Notes: generated by a model not told the origin, from the sequence alone. Positions 7,908-17,546 are shown, counted from the first letter of the stretch. The stretch is DNA of 64,000 nucleotides from Duncaniella muricolitica (GCA_025808375.1 CP061009.1:1674001-1738000), one strand, 5' to 3'. Program-made: numbers and translations.

Positions 7908-7935
7908 TGTCACTTGTGACACTCATTGTCAGTTG
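7908..7935. repeat. TGTCAC palindrome repeat, copy 1
   Basis: TGTCACTTGTGACA followed by CTCATTGTCAGTTG. A closely similar sequence lies at 17547-17574. The ~290 bp between 7805 and 8101 contain this motif and no supportable gene. Confidence 0.5.
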
Positions 7936-8101
7936 TAATATATTATAATAGGCTTTTAATTCACACAACCTCATCATAGGAGTTAACATACGGTGGAAGT
8001 ATATCCGAGATTGCAATTCAAGTCATTTTGCAAATAGTGCTTAATATTATTGCCGATAATCAAATATTGTGAATCTTTGCGTGTTATTTTATGTATATGA
8101 A

Positions 8102-9209
8102 CTAAGTACATGACAAAAATTTGAAGATATCTAATTTTGGCTTGTAGTGAGGTCTGAGGAGTACGTTTGCGATTTCTTCCAAACCGTACTTTACCAGCGA
8201 TTTAGCTCTCTTGCCGTGCTTTAATATTCTGATAGACTTAACATTCATATCCTTATGTTCACCAACGAGATACGCCCAAACCAATGCTATGCAGACCATC
8301 GCCGTCAGACGCGCGATGCGCTCGATGTCGCGCAGGTGGGTGTCCTCGATGTTGAATCCGGAGGACTTCATGGCGCGAAAGCATGTCTCAATCTGCCAGC
8401 GTTGTTTGTAGGTTGCCACGGCAGCTTCAGGATGGTTATAGCAAATCAGGATTTGCAGTTCAGGCACGCCATCAGAGTTTTTCAGCATGGCACCTGCAAT
8501 ATAGACATATTCCCCTTTAAGCAAAAACAGCTTATCGTAGACACGCTCCTGTCCGAGTTTGAGTCCGTGAAACAGATGCCATGCCCTGACATCCTCGGAG
8601 GATTTGGGATTGCGTAGCCGGAAATTCTGCTTGATTCGCAGGTAGTAACGGATATGTCTGTTGTTGAGATACTCGACCCATTGCTTGCCGACAAACTCTC
8701 GGTCGGCAACAAGAGAATCGATACACTCGGCGCCGAACAGCCTTATAAATCTATCAATCAGCCGTGTCCGCTCTTCCCAGTTGGAATTGCCGCGTTTATC
8801 GAGCATAGTAAAGAGCAATGGAAATGCGACACCTTTGTGTGTCACTCCCAGCATGAGGATATTGATGTTGACCTCACCGAATTTCCAGTTGGTGCGGTCA
8901 AGGCTCAGAACCAGTCCTGTCTTGACTGGCAGAAGCGCAAATATCACTTTGGCGATAATGTCAAGGTTGAGAGCATATCCGGCAAGAAATCTCTGCAGGC
9001 GGCGCAGGTTGGAATCACGTTCAACACTCGTAGGCATCGCCGATGCTATTTTTGTGGAGGCTGACCGTCTGCACAACACAAAGGGCGTGAAGAACAAACG
9101 CAAGCAATTTTATGCGAGCCAAATTCATTACCGGGCCAAGATGCTCTTGCATAATCGGGACGATTTGATTAACTTTGTCGTAGTCCCTGGGAGTAGTCGT
9201 AACTTTCAT
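8102..9209 (-). pseudogene. IS4-family transposase (different from the 12.4-kb IS), frameshifted
   Basis: A DDE transposase with first Asp in LSLDRTNWKFG, second in LVADREFVG and the IS4 signature YKQRWQIETCFRAMK. The natural start is the ATG at 9209 (MKVTTTPRDYDKVNQIVPIM), but a run of five A near 9047-9051 puts the first ~50 codons out of frame with the rest. One base fewer restores the frame. I could not identify convincing terminal inverted repeats or target duplications. The next ~240 bp to 9490 hold no supportable gene. Confidence 0.8.
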
Positions 9210-9490
9210 GGAAAAAGCGGTCAAACTTTTCTTTAAAGTTACTAATTTTCAGGGACTTTTGCAAGAAATAACTAATTAAAAATCAACAATATAACCGACA
9301 AAATTCATTTTTTGTCATCTACTAAAGTATATGAATAGATACAACATCCTCGCTGGCAAATTCCTCATGCAAGGGTACTTACTCAATAGCACGATATATG
9401 GGCAAGATCTGACTTGAGGTATCAAATCCAGACATTATGTTGCTCAACACTTAAAATTATATATACATTATTTAGTATGATTCTATGAAA

Positions 9491-10105
9491 CTACTTCAGT
9501 CTAATACAAACAAAGGTTGCATCATCATCGGCTGTAATTACTGATTCTATCATCGCCCCCATTTCATTATGAAGATAGTATCCGTCTGTAGCGATATAGA
9601 CTTCATCGCCACTGCTTATTGCCAACTCTCCGACCTCAGGGATATGGCGGAAATCCTTGCCGTTTATACAACGGGAGAGGAATGAGTGGTTGCCTTCAAT
9701 CGCTAAATGGTCTTTTGTCAGCAATTCTCTTTTACCTTCGGTTGCAAGGTATATTCTTACATCTCCTAACCACGTATAGTAGCAGGCATTGCCCACGAAT
9801 AAGGCCAAAGCAACAGATGCACCCATCTTTGATTTGAGACGGACACATTCCTTTGCCAACTCATCATTAGCGTAGTGCAAGGCATTTATTATGGATTGTT
9901 CCGGTTTGTGAATACATAGGTCTTGCCTCAGATAGTTATCGATGCTATGGGCAATAGTTTTTGACGCATCCGCGCCATAAGACAATCCACCCATCCCATC
10001 ACAAACGACAATCAACGATATATCGGGTGCAATCTCCGTGTGTAAAACGTAATCCTCGTTATGTTTCCCGATACCGGCTGTCGAGAATACTTCAACATCA
10101 ATCAT
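9491..10105 (-). CDS. PP2C-family serine/threonine phosphatase
   Basis: A 204-aa PPM/PP2C phosphatase core. The metal-binding motifs are visible: GKHNEDYV (Asp18), VVCDGMGG (Asp36), GDVRIY, ATDGYY and the final DDATFVCI. No membrane or sensor domain is attached. It would dephosphorylate Ser/Thr phosphoproteins in the cytoplasm. It is the last gene of a three-gene operon, overlapping the nucleotidyltransferase gene by 8 bp. No cognate kinase gene lies nearby, so its substrate may be linked to the toxin-antitoxin pair (inference). Confidence 0.85.
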   Translation of the reverse strand: MIDVEVFSTAGIGKHNEDYVLHTEIAPDISLIVVCDGMGGLSYGADASKTIAHSIDNYLRQDLCIHKPEQSIINALHYANDELAKECVRLKSKMGASVALALFVGNACYYTWLGDVRIYLATEGKRELLTKDHLAIEGNHSFLSRCINGKDFRHIPEVGELAISSGDEVYIATDGYYLHNEMGAMIESVITADDDATFVCIRLK

Positions 10106-10943
10106 CGGTCAATCTTTTTGAGAATACATCTGAAATGGTTTGTAAGACTTTAAGCACATCAGAGTAAGTAACAGACCTGTTCGTTTCAAGGATCTGAACC
10201 ACAAGTCGGCTATCTTCCTCACGTTCTACCTCATTGCGGAGAATGTCTGCATAATAGGCAATCTGTTCCTGAGATAACAAATCGGCAATATCATGCGCCA
10301 TCCAATAAGCTCCGCCGACAGTGAGGTCAAAGTTGTCAAGTTCATATACTTCCGGATGAATACCCCGTTCCTCATTGGCGAAATAGTAATTGTCCACTAT
10401 GTACCACATATCTTCGGCATCCTTATTGGTGCCGATATTGCGGTCGAGCCAAGCATTGAGTTTCAATAAAAACAATCCGTGTAGTGAGGCAATCCTGATT
10501 TCAAATTCATTGTCTATGCTTACCGTGATTGCCTCGCTCAACACTTCGTCGAAACCTTTGACAGACATGGCTATCGTTTCTTCCGGCGGCCAATAGATAT
10601 TGTCATCATCTTTTGCCACCGCGCCGTAAGGCACAATATCCACTTCATAATCTCCGAAGTAGAATCGTTGAGCTTGATGTATGGACTTTTCAAGCCCGTC
10701 AGCTATCAATGCCTGACTTATTTCGTTATATTTGTCCCAGTCGGTTACAGCAATAGCAATATCAAGGTCTTTTGTCTTTCTCCTTGCCGATGTATTGGCA
10801 AGGACATGCAATATTATATCACGGGCAGTTGCGCCAATGACAAAGAAATCGCTGCCGATTTTTAAAAAAGTCCGATTAAGCTGACGCAGCAATTCTATCA
10901 GCAATGGATTGTCTATCTTTTCAGAGGAGATATTTAAGCTCAT
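10098..10943 (-). CDS. Nucleotidyltransferase, AbiEii-like putative toxin
   Basis: A 281-aa protein with a nucleotidyltransferase core: IGATARDIIL (about residues 37-46) and KDLDIAIAV (58-66) with the catalytic D-x-D, followed by DYEVDIVPYG (third Asp). AbiEii/type IV toxins use this fold to modify tRNA or similar targets. It overlaps the upstream AbiEi gene by 23 bp and the downstream PP2C gene by 8 bp. This tight coupling supports a toxin-antitoxin unit with a third partner. Confidence 0.75.
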   Translation of the reverse strand: MSLNISSEKIDNPLLIELLRQLNRTFLKIGSDFFVIGATARDIILHVLANTSARRKTKDLDIAIAVTDWDKYNEISQALIADGLEKSIHQAQRFYFGDYEVDIVPYGAVAKDDDNIYWPPEETIAMSVKGFDEVLSEAITVSIDNEFEIRIASLHGLFLLKLNAWLDRNIGTNKDAEDMWYIVDNYYFANEERGIHPEVYELDNFDLTVGGAYWMAHDIADLLSQEQIAYYADILRNEVEREEDSRLVVQILETNRSVTYSDVLKVLQTISDVFSKRLTDD

Positions 10944-11910
10944 TTTCCTTTATCTTTTGTGCAGCCTCGATGCAACGACCATTCGCCGTATCCATCAAAT
11001 CCGCGTATGTCAGTATTGCCGGAGTTACATTTGCAGCATCTTCTCCAGCCCAAAATTTGTCATATACGGTAATGTCTCCGTCTGTATCAGGAATAACTGC
11101 ACCGGTTTTCATAAGGGTTGCAACAGGGACATCAGTATATATAGCAAACTCACCCGGAGTAAGAAATCCATCCGTAAGAGCAGCAGCCGGTTCTCCGCCC
11201 CATATCATCCCCTCAGGGAGCGTCATTTCCTTCCAGTTCTTACGTTTTTCTTCATTGCGGAATGCGAAACGTGTATGCAATAGTTTGGGTTTCAGCGTCT
11301 GCCCATAATTAGTCGCCCATAGCATAAGCAGCCTGTCAGCATTCGTAAGAAAGCGTTTGTTTCCTTCAATACGTGCGAACTGCTGATAGACCAATCCGTC
11401 AATAATATTCTTGACAGTTCCGATTGCCACACCAGTAGCATCCATTATGTCACGATAAGGACGACCAATATTTTTCTTGTCCAATAACAGATAGAAAATA
11501 ACCTTCAACCCTTTCTCCAAAAATATCGGATAGGCTTTTGGTATATTTTCTTCAATCGGCTTTTCGCCTTTGTTGGCAAGCATCAGCACGACATTACCAT
11601 TTTTCAGTTGGTACTGGATATTGAAATTCCCTGCGCAGTCCAATACATTAACATCAGGGAGCTTTGCAAGTTCCAGCATTTTTTGGGTGGCATTGATGGT
11701 AACATAAAGAATCCTCTCCTCCTTGTCGATAGGAATACATTTTTCAGTCATTTCCCCAAGCGTAAGGTTTGGCTTTACGACACAACGGAAACGCTTGCCC
11801 ATTAAGTTAAGGCAAGGAATATCTCCGTCGTAATCTACCGTGGCTTTCTCACGGTAAAGATTGCTATTCAAAGCAGCGACAGCCCTATTTAATATCTCTT
11901 GATTGCTCAT
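10921..11910 (-). CDS. AbiEi-family antitoxin/transcriptional repressor
   Basis: I chose the ATG at 11910 (MSNQEILNRAVAAL), giving 329 aa; ATG 11925 is also possible. The frame extends to 12045, but that stretch is packed with operator palindromes. Middle part: a winged-helix segment (GRPYRDIMDATGVAIGTVKNI, then KRFLT). C-terminal part: the AbiEi motif GGEPAAALTDGFL...FAIYTD and ADLMDTANGRC. Members neutralise the paired nucleotidyltransferase and repress their own promoter, as the flanking operators also suggest. Confidence 0.82.
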   Translation of the reverse strand: MSNQEILNRAVAALNSNLYREKATVDYDGDIPCLNLMGKRFRCVVKPNLTLGEMTEKCIPIDKEERILYVTINATQKMLELAKLPDVNVLDCAGNFNIQYQLKNGNVVLMLANKGEKPIEENIPKAYPIFLEKGLKVIFYLLLDKKNIGRPYRDIMDATGVAIGTVKNIIDGLVYQQFARIEGNKRFLTNADRLLMLWATNYGQTLKPKLLHTRFAFRNEEKRKNWKEMTLPEGMIWGGEPAAALTDGFLTPGEFAIYTDVPVATLMKTGAVIPDTDGDITVYDKFWAGEDAANVTPAILTYADLMDTANGRCIEAAQKIKENELKYLL

Positions 11911-11930
11911 TTGTTCAATTATCATAGCGT

Positions 11931-12025
11931 GTTCAATGTTATTGAACACCGCAAATTTAATGAACAATCCCGAAACGCACAAATGTTTTTGTTCAAAAAT
12001 ATAGTATTGTTCAATATAATTGAAC
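11931..12025 (-). promoter_or_regulatory. Two 17-bp GTTCAAT palindromes upstream of abiEi
   Basis: GTTCAAT-GTT-ATTGAAC (11931-11947) ends 6 bp before ATG 11925. GTTCAAT-ATA-ATTGAAC (12009-12025) lies 62 bp further upstream. Extra TTGTTCAA half-sites lie at about 11911-11919 and 11988. Paired inverted repeats before an abiE operon are the known mode of AbiEi autoregulation. Confidence 0.75.
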
Positions 12026-12145
12026 GGGAGTATTGTATTGAACACATAAGCAAAGCGACAGGAAGAGTGGCAACAGCGGATTGGATTGTCGTCTAGACCG
12101 ATAATAATGTCAGGAGTAAGCCATATGATATATTCGATAAATAGG

Positions 12146-12231
12146 CTCTAAACTCAGTTTTTTGTAAAAATCGCGGTTATAATCGCAAAAAATTATACCT
12201 TTGTATTCTCTTAATCGTGATTTTTTGTATG
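12146..12231 (+). repeat. R-element copy 4 with an intact promoter, upstream of the Fic gene
   Basis: The block order is as in the other copies, but here the middle carries a good -7 box, TACCTTTG (about 12197-12204), and the last block, ATTTTTTGTATGG, contains the start codon of the Fic gene. The leader is thus about 20 nt. This copy suggests that the R-element is a promoter/operator module. Confidence 0.7.
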
Positions 12232-12366
12232 GCAGTTAAAGTTGATACCCAAAAAGAGATTATTTTTGGTTCATCCGACCCGAATGTTTCCCGTGTACTC
12301 AGCAAGAAGGAGAAGGACGGTGAGCTGCGTAAGGTTGCGCCACGCATTTATACGACTAATCTTATA

Positions 12367-13737
12367 CAATGATTCGGTAAAAATTACCGAAGTAGTTGAA
12401 ACTTAAGTTAATATATCGAATTGTCAAATACAAATGAATCGCCAAAACGTTCATTATAAAAACATTAGACAATATGAACGTATTGGCGATTCTCAAAGAC
12501 TTCACCTTTCGGTGTAAGTCGGTATTTGAAAATACTACAACCAAGATGAGCAAAAGGTTCCTCAACTGGCTGATTTTAACAATACGCACTGTGGCGGTGA
12601 TTCCGGGCAAAGTCAATTTTACCCGGCTGTCGCGCTATGGCGGTCGTACAGCCAAGACCTTTGCCTCCAATTTCAAGACATCCGTAGACTGGATGAAAGT
12701 CAACATAGGTATGGCGCAGGATTGTTTTGGGCCGGCCGATGACATGGCAGTGGCAATCGATCCGTCCTTCATTTCAAAAGCAGGCAGACTGACGTATGGC
12801 ATAGGCTGTTTCTGGTCTGGGGTGGCACAACGTGTCAAACGCGGTCTGGAGATAATGGCGATCGGGGCAATAAGTCTGAGTAAACATACATGCGTGATGC
12901 TCGGTGCTGTCCAGTCACCGAACTTCAGGACTCTTGAATCTGAGAAACAAATGTCAATGCTTGGCTGGTATGTGGCACTTGTCAGGTCAAAGGCGACAGA
13001 GCTGCTCTCACTGACGGATATTCTGGTTGCCGATGCCTTTTTCTCCAAATATGAGTTTGTAAATGAAGTGATTGGCATGGGATTTCGATTTGTCGGGAGA
13101 TTACGTGCCAACTCATATCTGAGGTATCTGGCCATACCGGATTCCTCCGCCCCGCGAAGACGCGGCAGAAAGAAAAAGTATGGAGAGAAAGTGGATTTCT
13201 CCAACCTTGACATGTCCGTGTTCACTTCATTCATATATGAGGATTCCAAAGGAAACAAAACCCGATGTCACACGGCGGTCGTACATTCGAGGGCATTGAA
13301 ACGCGACATCCGTATCGTGGTCTGTCCGGTTGAAAACGCAGAGCCTCTTCTTTACTTCTCTACCGACACCAATATGAGGCCTGAAAAGATCATCGGTTTC
13401 TACCGCACCCGCTTTCAGATTGAGTTCGGTATACGCGATGCCAAGCAGTTTACCGGACTTCAGTCACAGCAGACCCGCGACAGGGAGCGGCTTGACTTTG
13501 CGTTCAATCTTTCCTTCACAGCCCTCAATGTCTGCAAAGAGGTCATAAGGAAGGATTATTCGGATCTTTCGGTAGCGCAGTTCAAACGGCTTATGTTTGA
13601 ATCTTATATCGCCTCAACAATTATTTCGACTTGCGGAAAATCTCCGCATCTCAAAATAATTAAGAAAATAAATCATCGGTTGGCTCAGTTAGCGGCTTAG
13701 CCAAGGCTGAACAACCTCAAATTTTACCGAATCATTG
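12367..13737 (+). mobile_element. IS4-type insertion sequence, copy 2 (intact), inside the Fic gene
   Basis: 1371 bp, with ends CAATGATTCGGTAAAA... and its inverted copy ...TTTTACCGAATCATTG. Target duplication TTATA at 12362-12366 and 13738-13742. A small hairpin (TTCGGTAA/TTACCGAA) lies just inside the left end. The same element in decayed form splits capV at 1170-2545. Confidence 0.92.
12474..13700 (+). CDS. IS4-family DDE transposase, intact
   Basis: 408 aa. The catalytic triad and signature are visible: Asp96 in AIDPSFISKAG, Asp187 in LVADAFFSKYEF, and Glu317 in the YREK motif (Tyr310, Arg313, Glu317, Lys324). A basic patch, APRRRGRKKKYG, lies near residue 226. It starts about 107 bp inside the IS left end and stops 37 bp before the right end. 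This is the only intact transposase of its type in the window and could mobilise the broken copy in capV. Confidence 0.92.
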   Translation: MNVLAILKDFTFRCKSVFENTTTKMSKRFLNWLILTIRTVAVIPGKVNFTRLSRYGGRTAKTFASNFKTSVDWMKVNIGMAQDCFGPADDMAVAIDPSFISKAGRLTYGIGCFWSGVAQRVKRGLEIMAIGAISLSKHTCVMLGAVQSPNFRTLESEKQMSMLGWYVALVRSKATELLSLTDILVADAFFSKYEFVNEVIGMGFRFVGRLRANSYLRYLAIPDSSAPRRRGRKKKYGEKVDFSNLDMSVFTSFIYEDSKGNKTRCHTAVVHSRALKRDIRIVVCPVENAEPLLYFSTDTNMRPEKIIGFYRTRFQIEFGIRDAKQFTGLQSQQTRDRERLDFAFNLSFTALNVCKEVIRKDYSDLSVAQFKRLMFESYIASTIISTCGKSPHLKIIKKINHRLAQLAA

Positions 13738-15114
13738 TTATAGACAGTCTGGATAATATCGTGCGTCGTAACCTGATGGATATTCTTGTGTATCGTTATC
13801 CGAATGCCCTGATCAGCCATCGAAGCGCGAAGGAGATGCGCCCGACTGCTACAGGCGATTTCTTTCTTACCAATTCCACGACAAGACGAGTGACAGACCT
13901 GCCGGGTATCACGCTTAACTTTGTCAAAGGTCCGAAAGCGACATCACACGATATTCCATTTATGGGTATGCACATATCTGGTGAGCATAGATATATGCTT
14001 GAAAATATGCAGGTGTCACGAAAATCCGGAGACGAATCGCGTGTGTTGCCAGTGAATGCTATTGAAAATAAACTTGAACAGATACTACTGACAGGTGGCG
14101 AAGATCGTCTCAATCAATATAGGGATAAGTTAAAGACGGTAGCCGAAGAATTGGGTATGCAGACCGAATTTGCCAAAATCAACAACATTATCTCGGCACT
14201 GCTATCAACTCACGATGCTAAGGTACTGTCAACCGACTCGGCGAAGGCTCTTGCCGCAGGCAATCCTTTTGACAAAACAAGGGTTGAGTTGTTTGAGGTG
14301 TTGTTCGACGCTATCAAAGACCGTTATTTTGTCATTCGTAACAATCGCAACACCGATGAAGAGTCCTTCCGCCTCTTCTCATTCTTCGAGAGTTATTTCT
14401 CAAACTATATCGAGGGAACAGAGTTTGAGATTGACGAGGCTAAGGCGATTGTTGACTCTGGTATCCCTATGCCGCGACGAGATGAGGACTCGCATGACAT
14501 TCTCGGTACATTCAAGGTATTGTCAAACCGTGCTGAGATGATGAAAACGCCAACATCGCCCAAAGAGCTGTTTGCAATCTTGTGTCACCGCCACAGCATA
14601 TTGCTCGAAGGACGACCGCGTATGAATCCCGGTATCTTCAAAATGAAAAACAATCGTGCCGGTATGACGGAATTCGTGGATCATCAACTTGTGAAAGGCA
14701 CGCTATCGCAGGGTTTCAAATATTATGCTGCATTGACCGACCCGTTTGCGCGTGCAATCTTCATGATGTTCATGATTAGCGAAGTGCATCCATTCAATGA
14801 CGGAAACGGTCGTATCGCCCGTGTGATGATGAACGCCGAGCTTGTCCGTGCTGACCAGTCGCGTATAATCGTGCCGACAGTGTTCCGCGAGGACTACATT
14901 CTCGCCCTGCGCAAGCTCACCCGTCATAAAGACCCGCTGGCATATATAAATGTGATGACCAAACTCCATCAGTTCAGCGACAATCTCTACGGCACAGACT
15001 TCACGGAGTTGAAAAACTACCTCGCTGCCTGCAACGCCTACGAAGAACCCTCGCAAGCTAAACTACAAATAATAGATAGGCAGATTTTTTAATACATCAT
15101 TTGGAGAATTTACT

Positions 15115-16329
15115 ATGGCAAATTTAGATGACATCTCAATGAACAAATTACATAAGTTTGACCTCCCGGATGCTAATGAATATATTTACGCAATCAATAA
15201 TATTCAAATGGCAACCACTGGGTTTATAAATGCAATGGAATCCAATAAGTTCTTCGCAGAAGCCTGTCAGATGATTATTAATGCGATAATATTATATCAA
15301 GACGGATATTTTGATTGTGCATTTTATTCATTGAGACAATCAATAGAGTTGTCAATCGGTACCATATTTCTAAATGCAAATCCAGATAAGTACAAGAATT
15401 GGAATAAGCTTGAAAAAGGTTTTGAATCTGGGTATATGGCTCGCTATTTAGCAGAGAATGAGCCATCTTTCAAAGAAGTGCGTGAAAAGTTATGTGATTA
15501 TTTTGCCCAACTCCATGAACTAAAAAAACAAATAGACAAGTATGTTCACAAACAAGGATATAAGTCTTTTCATATAAGTTTTCAAAGAGTTTATGGTGAT
15601 CTTCTTAGCCAGAAAGAAAAGGAATTATTGAATTTTTTTGAAAAATCTTTACGAGCTTGTATTGGGGCAGTAGCTATATATCGTTTAATTATTGATCCCA
15701 TGCCTTTGGCATTATCAGATGAAAATCTTATGATGAGATCAGGGGATTTTATAACTGAACCGTACTCTATAAAATTCATAACAGAATATATTGGTGAAGA
15801 TATAGTAGAAAAACTTAAAACGACACAGGTATATTCTGATATAGAGTCGTGGCTTCTAGCAAATGAAAAACAGAATACAACTACTTTTACGTTGATTCAT
15901 AACCAAGGATTCAATAGAGATGATTATTTAGAATTGTCATCTCAACTTCACTTATGTTCATTTTATGATAGGGTTGCTGTAGGTCTTTTTATGTGTTCTA
16001 CCAAAATATCACAAGTCTTTCTTGATGGTATTTTTTGGTATTGGTCAGAAGTTAAAAGTAATCGTAATGGAGGCATATCTATGGGTGCTTCGTATTATGA
16101 AAATTTATTTAATGGGGCTTGTGGAGACTATAATTTACCATATGAAAATGTGTTTTTATCAAGATTATCATTATTGGATAGTGTCCACTATGTTGAACAT
16201 AATTCAAAGCTGACGGAAGAAGAAATTTCTACAATAAAAGTTTTATTCGAGGAGTTCTCAAAATCATATAAAAAAAGTCAGGAACAAATTAATGATTTGT
16301 TGAAATCTTTAAATATAAACGAAATATAA
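15115..16329 (+). CDS. Hypothetical protein, 404 aa, first gene of an unknown trio
   Basis: A low-GC gene 22 bp after the Fic gene stop. The protein is helical and soluble. A segment AFYSLRQSIELSIGTIFL (about residues 69-86) followed at ~142 by KYVHKQGYKSFH recalls the helical HEPN/AbiA-CTD kind of fold, but the match is weak and I do not assign it. No signal peptide or membrane helix. Base composition is more AT-rich than the Fic gene, suggesting separate acquisition. Two further unknown genes follow on the same strand. Confidence 0.55.
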   Translation: MANLDDISMNKLHKFDLPDANEYIYAINNIQMATTGFINAMESNKFFAEACQMIINAIILYQDGYFDCAFYSLRQSIELSIGTIFLNANPDKYKNWNKLEKGFESGYMARYLAENEPSFKEVREKLCDYFAQLHELKKQIDKYVHKQGYKSFHISFQRVYGDLLSQKEKELLNFFEKSLRACIGAVAIYRLIIDPMPLALSDENLMMRSGDFITEPYSIKFITEYIGEDIVEKLKTTQVYSDIESWLLANEKQNTTTFTLIHNQGFNRDDYLELSSQLHLCSFYDRVAVGLFMCSTKISQVFLDGIFWYWSEVKSNRNGGISMGASYYENLFNGACGDYNLPYENVFLSRLSLLDSVHYVEHNSKLTEEEISTIKVLFEEFSKSYKKSQEQINDLLKSLNINEI

Positions 16330-16365
16330 TGTGTTAGTTATAGACTTATTAGTACACTAGTTAAA

Positions 16366-16926
16366 ATGTCCGATATATTTAAATCATTATCTCACTTTGT
16401 TAACGAGAATCCAATTATAACAACCATAATTAGTGTAATTGGACTTTGGTTCGCATATGTTAGAATAAGAATTATGTGTCAAAAGCATAAAATGGATAAA
16501 CAGGAATTCAATAATAAGAAAGAAAAGTTTTCCATTTTCATCATTGATTATTATCGATTATCTTATAAATCTATCCAGAAGGTGCATGTCTTATTCAGTA
16601 TAAAAATTTTTAACCGATCTCAGAATAAGAATACGGTTTATCCATTATTGCGTATACATTACAGTGATAATATGACAGAACGCTCTGTGGATCTATCACA
16701 TGCACCCGAATTATTTAGTGATAAAATGCATCCTCAAATAGAGAGATTGGGAAAAGAGATTCAACTTGATAGTAATGATATAAAATCTGGGTGGATAATT
16801 TTTCAGTTGCCAAACTATCTATTGACAAAGCGGATTGAACAGTATGAAATAGTTATTACAGACGGAAAGAATAATACTTCTAATTCAAGTTGTTTTCTAG
16901 TCAAAGAAATTCATTATGAAGATTAA
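16366..16926 (+). CDS. Hypothetical membrane-anchored protein, 186 aa
   Basis: One N-terminal membrane helix (about residues 14-36, NPIITTIISVIGLWFAYVRI) precedes a lysine-rich linker and a beta-rich domain (HVLFSIKIFNRSQNKNTVYP...GWIIFQLPNY). No motif is recognised. The layout resembles the 156-aa protein at 32517: a single membrane segment, a linker and a beta-sandwich. Its stop overlaps the next gene by 11 bp, so they are coupled. Function unknown. Confidence 0.55.
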   Translation: MSDIFKSLSHFVNENPIITTIISVIGLWFAYVRIRIMCQKHKMDKQEFNNKKEKFSIFIIDYYRLSYKSIQKVHVLFSIKIFNRSQNKNTVYPLLRIHYSDNMTERSVDLSHAPELFSDKMHPQIERLGKEIQLDSNDIKSGWIIFQLPNYLLTKRIEQYEIVITDGKNNTSNSSCFLVKEIHYED

Positions 16927-17479
16927 AACGTCGAATGTTCCCATATATACCATTCAAGAGGAAGGACTGGTGGCAAATAGGGATTATGCTGAAGGTAGAT
17001 TCCTTCCGGCTATTGTAATTAATTCCAACACTGATAACTATCTAAAAAACATTGTTGAATTACATCAGTCGATTCCATCTGGGGATATTGAAATTCAATG
17101 GGCAGGTCTCATAGAATCATATTTACATATCGACAAATGGATCTTAAATATTAAATTTAATAGTCCAACAAAATATGAAATGAATATCGTCTTTTCAATA
17201 AAATACCATTATAGTATTATTGATGCAATCATACAATCAAAAGGATTGTTAATTTCTTATGGCTCAAAAGGCGATAAGGTATCTATGGTAAAAAAGCGCA
17301 TCTCACTAGAAATACCTATAACAGGGATTGCAAGTAAATGGGAGAATATATTGAAGAATAATATTCGTAAGATGTATAAGAAACATAATATTCCTAAATC
17401 CGATTTAAAAAAATGTGTAGAAGAACACATAAAGGCAATGAGACAGTTCACAAGCACTCAATTTAAACCGTTATATTGA
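16916..17479 (+). CDS. Hypothetical protein, 187 aa
   Basis: AT-rich gene, overlapping the membrane-protein gene by 11 bp. The protein is soluble, with mixed beta strands and a basic helical C-terminus (NNIRKMYKKHNIPKSDLKKC). No known motif is seen. A strong hairpin terminator follows 30 bp later, so the trio 15115-17479 forms one unit, possibly an accessory or defence operon (inference from location only). Confidence 0.55.
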   Translation: MKIKTSNVPIYTIQEEGLVANRDYAEGRFLPAIVINSNTDNYLKNIVELHQSIPSGDIEIQWAGLIESYLHIDKWILNIKFNSPTKYEMNIVFSIKYHYSIIDAIIQSKGLLISYGSKGDKVSMVKKRISLEIPITGIASKWENILKNNIRKMYKKHNIPKSDLKKCVEEHIKAMRQFTSTQFKPLY

Positions 17480-17508
17480 CGCTGCGATGCAATCATAAGA
17501 AAATCATT

Positions 17509-17542
17509 TTGTCATTTGATTATATGAATAATCAAATGACAA
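17509..17542 (+). terminator. Perfect 15-bp hairpin after the unknown trio
   Basis: TTGTCATTTGATTAT (17509-17523) pairs perfectly with ATAATCAAATGACAA (17528-17542) around a 4-nt loop. It lies 30 bp after the stop at 17479 and lacks a long T tail, so efficiency is uncertain. It could serve both directions. Confidence 0.55.
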
Positions 17543-17546
17543 TTAA

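Larger units (their letters stand above)
12229..15092 (+). pseudogene. AbiEi-like winged-helix/Fic-domain fusion gene, split by IS4-type element
   Basis: The first 46 codons (12229-12366; MAVKVDTQKEIIFGSSD...) and the rest (13743-15092) are separated by the IS, which is flanked by TTATA on both sides. Removing the IS and one TTATA gives an open 495-codon frame. The N-terminal ~120 residues resemble an AbiEi-type domain (YPNALISHRSA, DLPGITLNFVKG). The C-terminal part is a Fic AMP-transferase with HPFNDGNGR (residues 395-403 of the rebuilt protein). SNYIEG, upstream of it, fits the S/TxxxE(G/N) inhibitory helix. Fic enzymes transfer AMP to target proteins. The gene is off in this state. Confidence 0.82.

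Noticed and set aside
11926..12045. N-terminal extension of the AbiEi gene up to 12045
   Set aside because: The extension consists of GTTCAAT palindromes and AT-rich promoter-like sequence; the ATG at 11910 gives the family's normal start.
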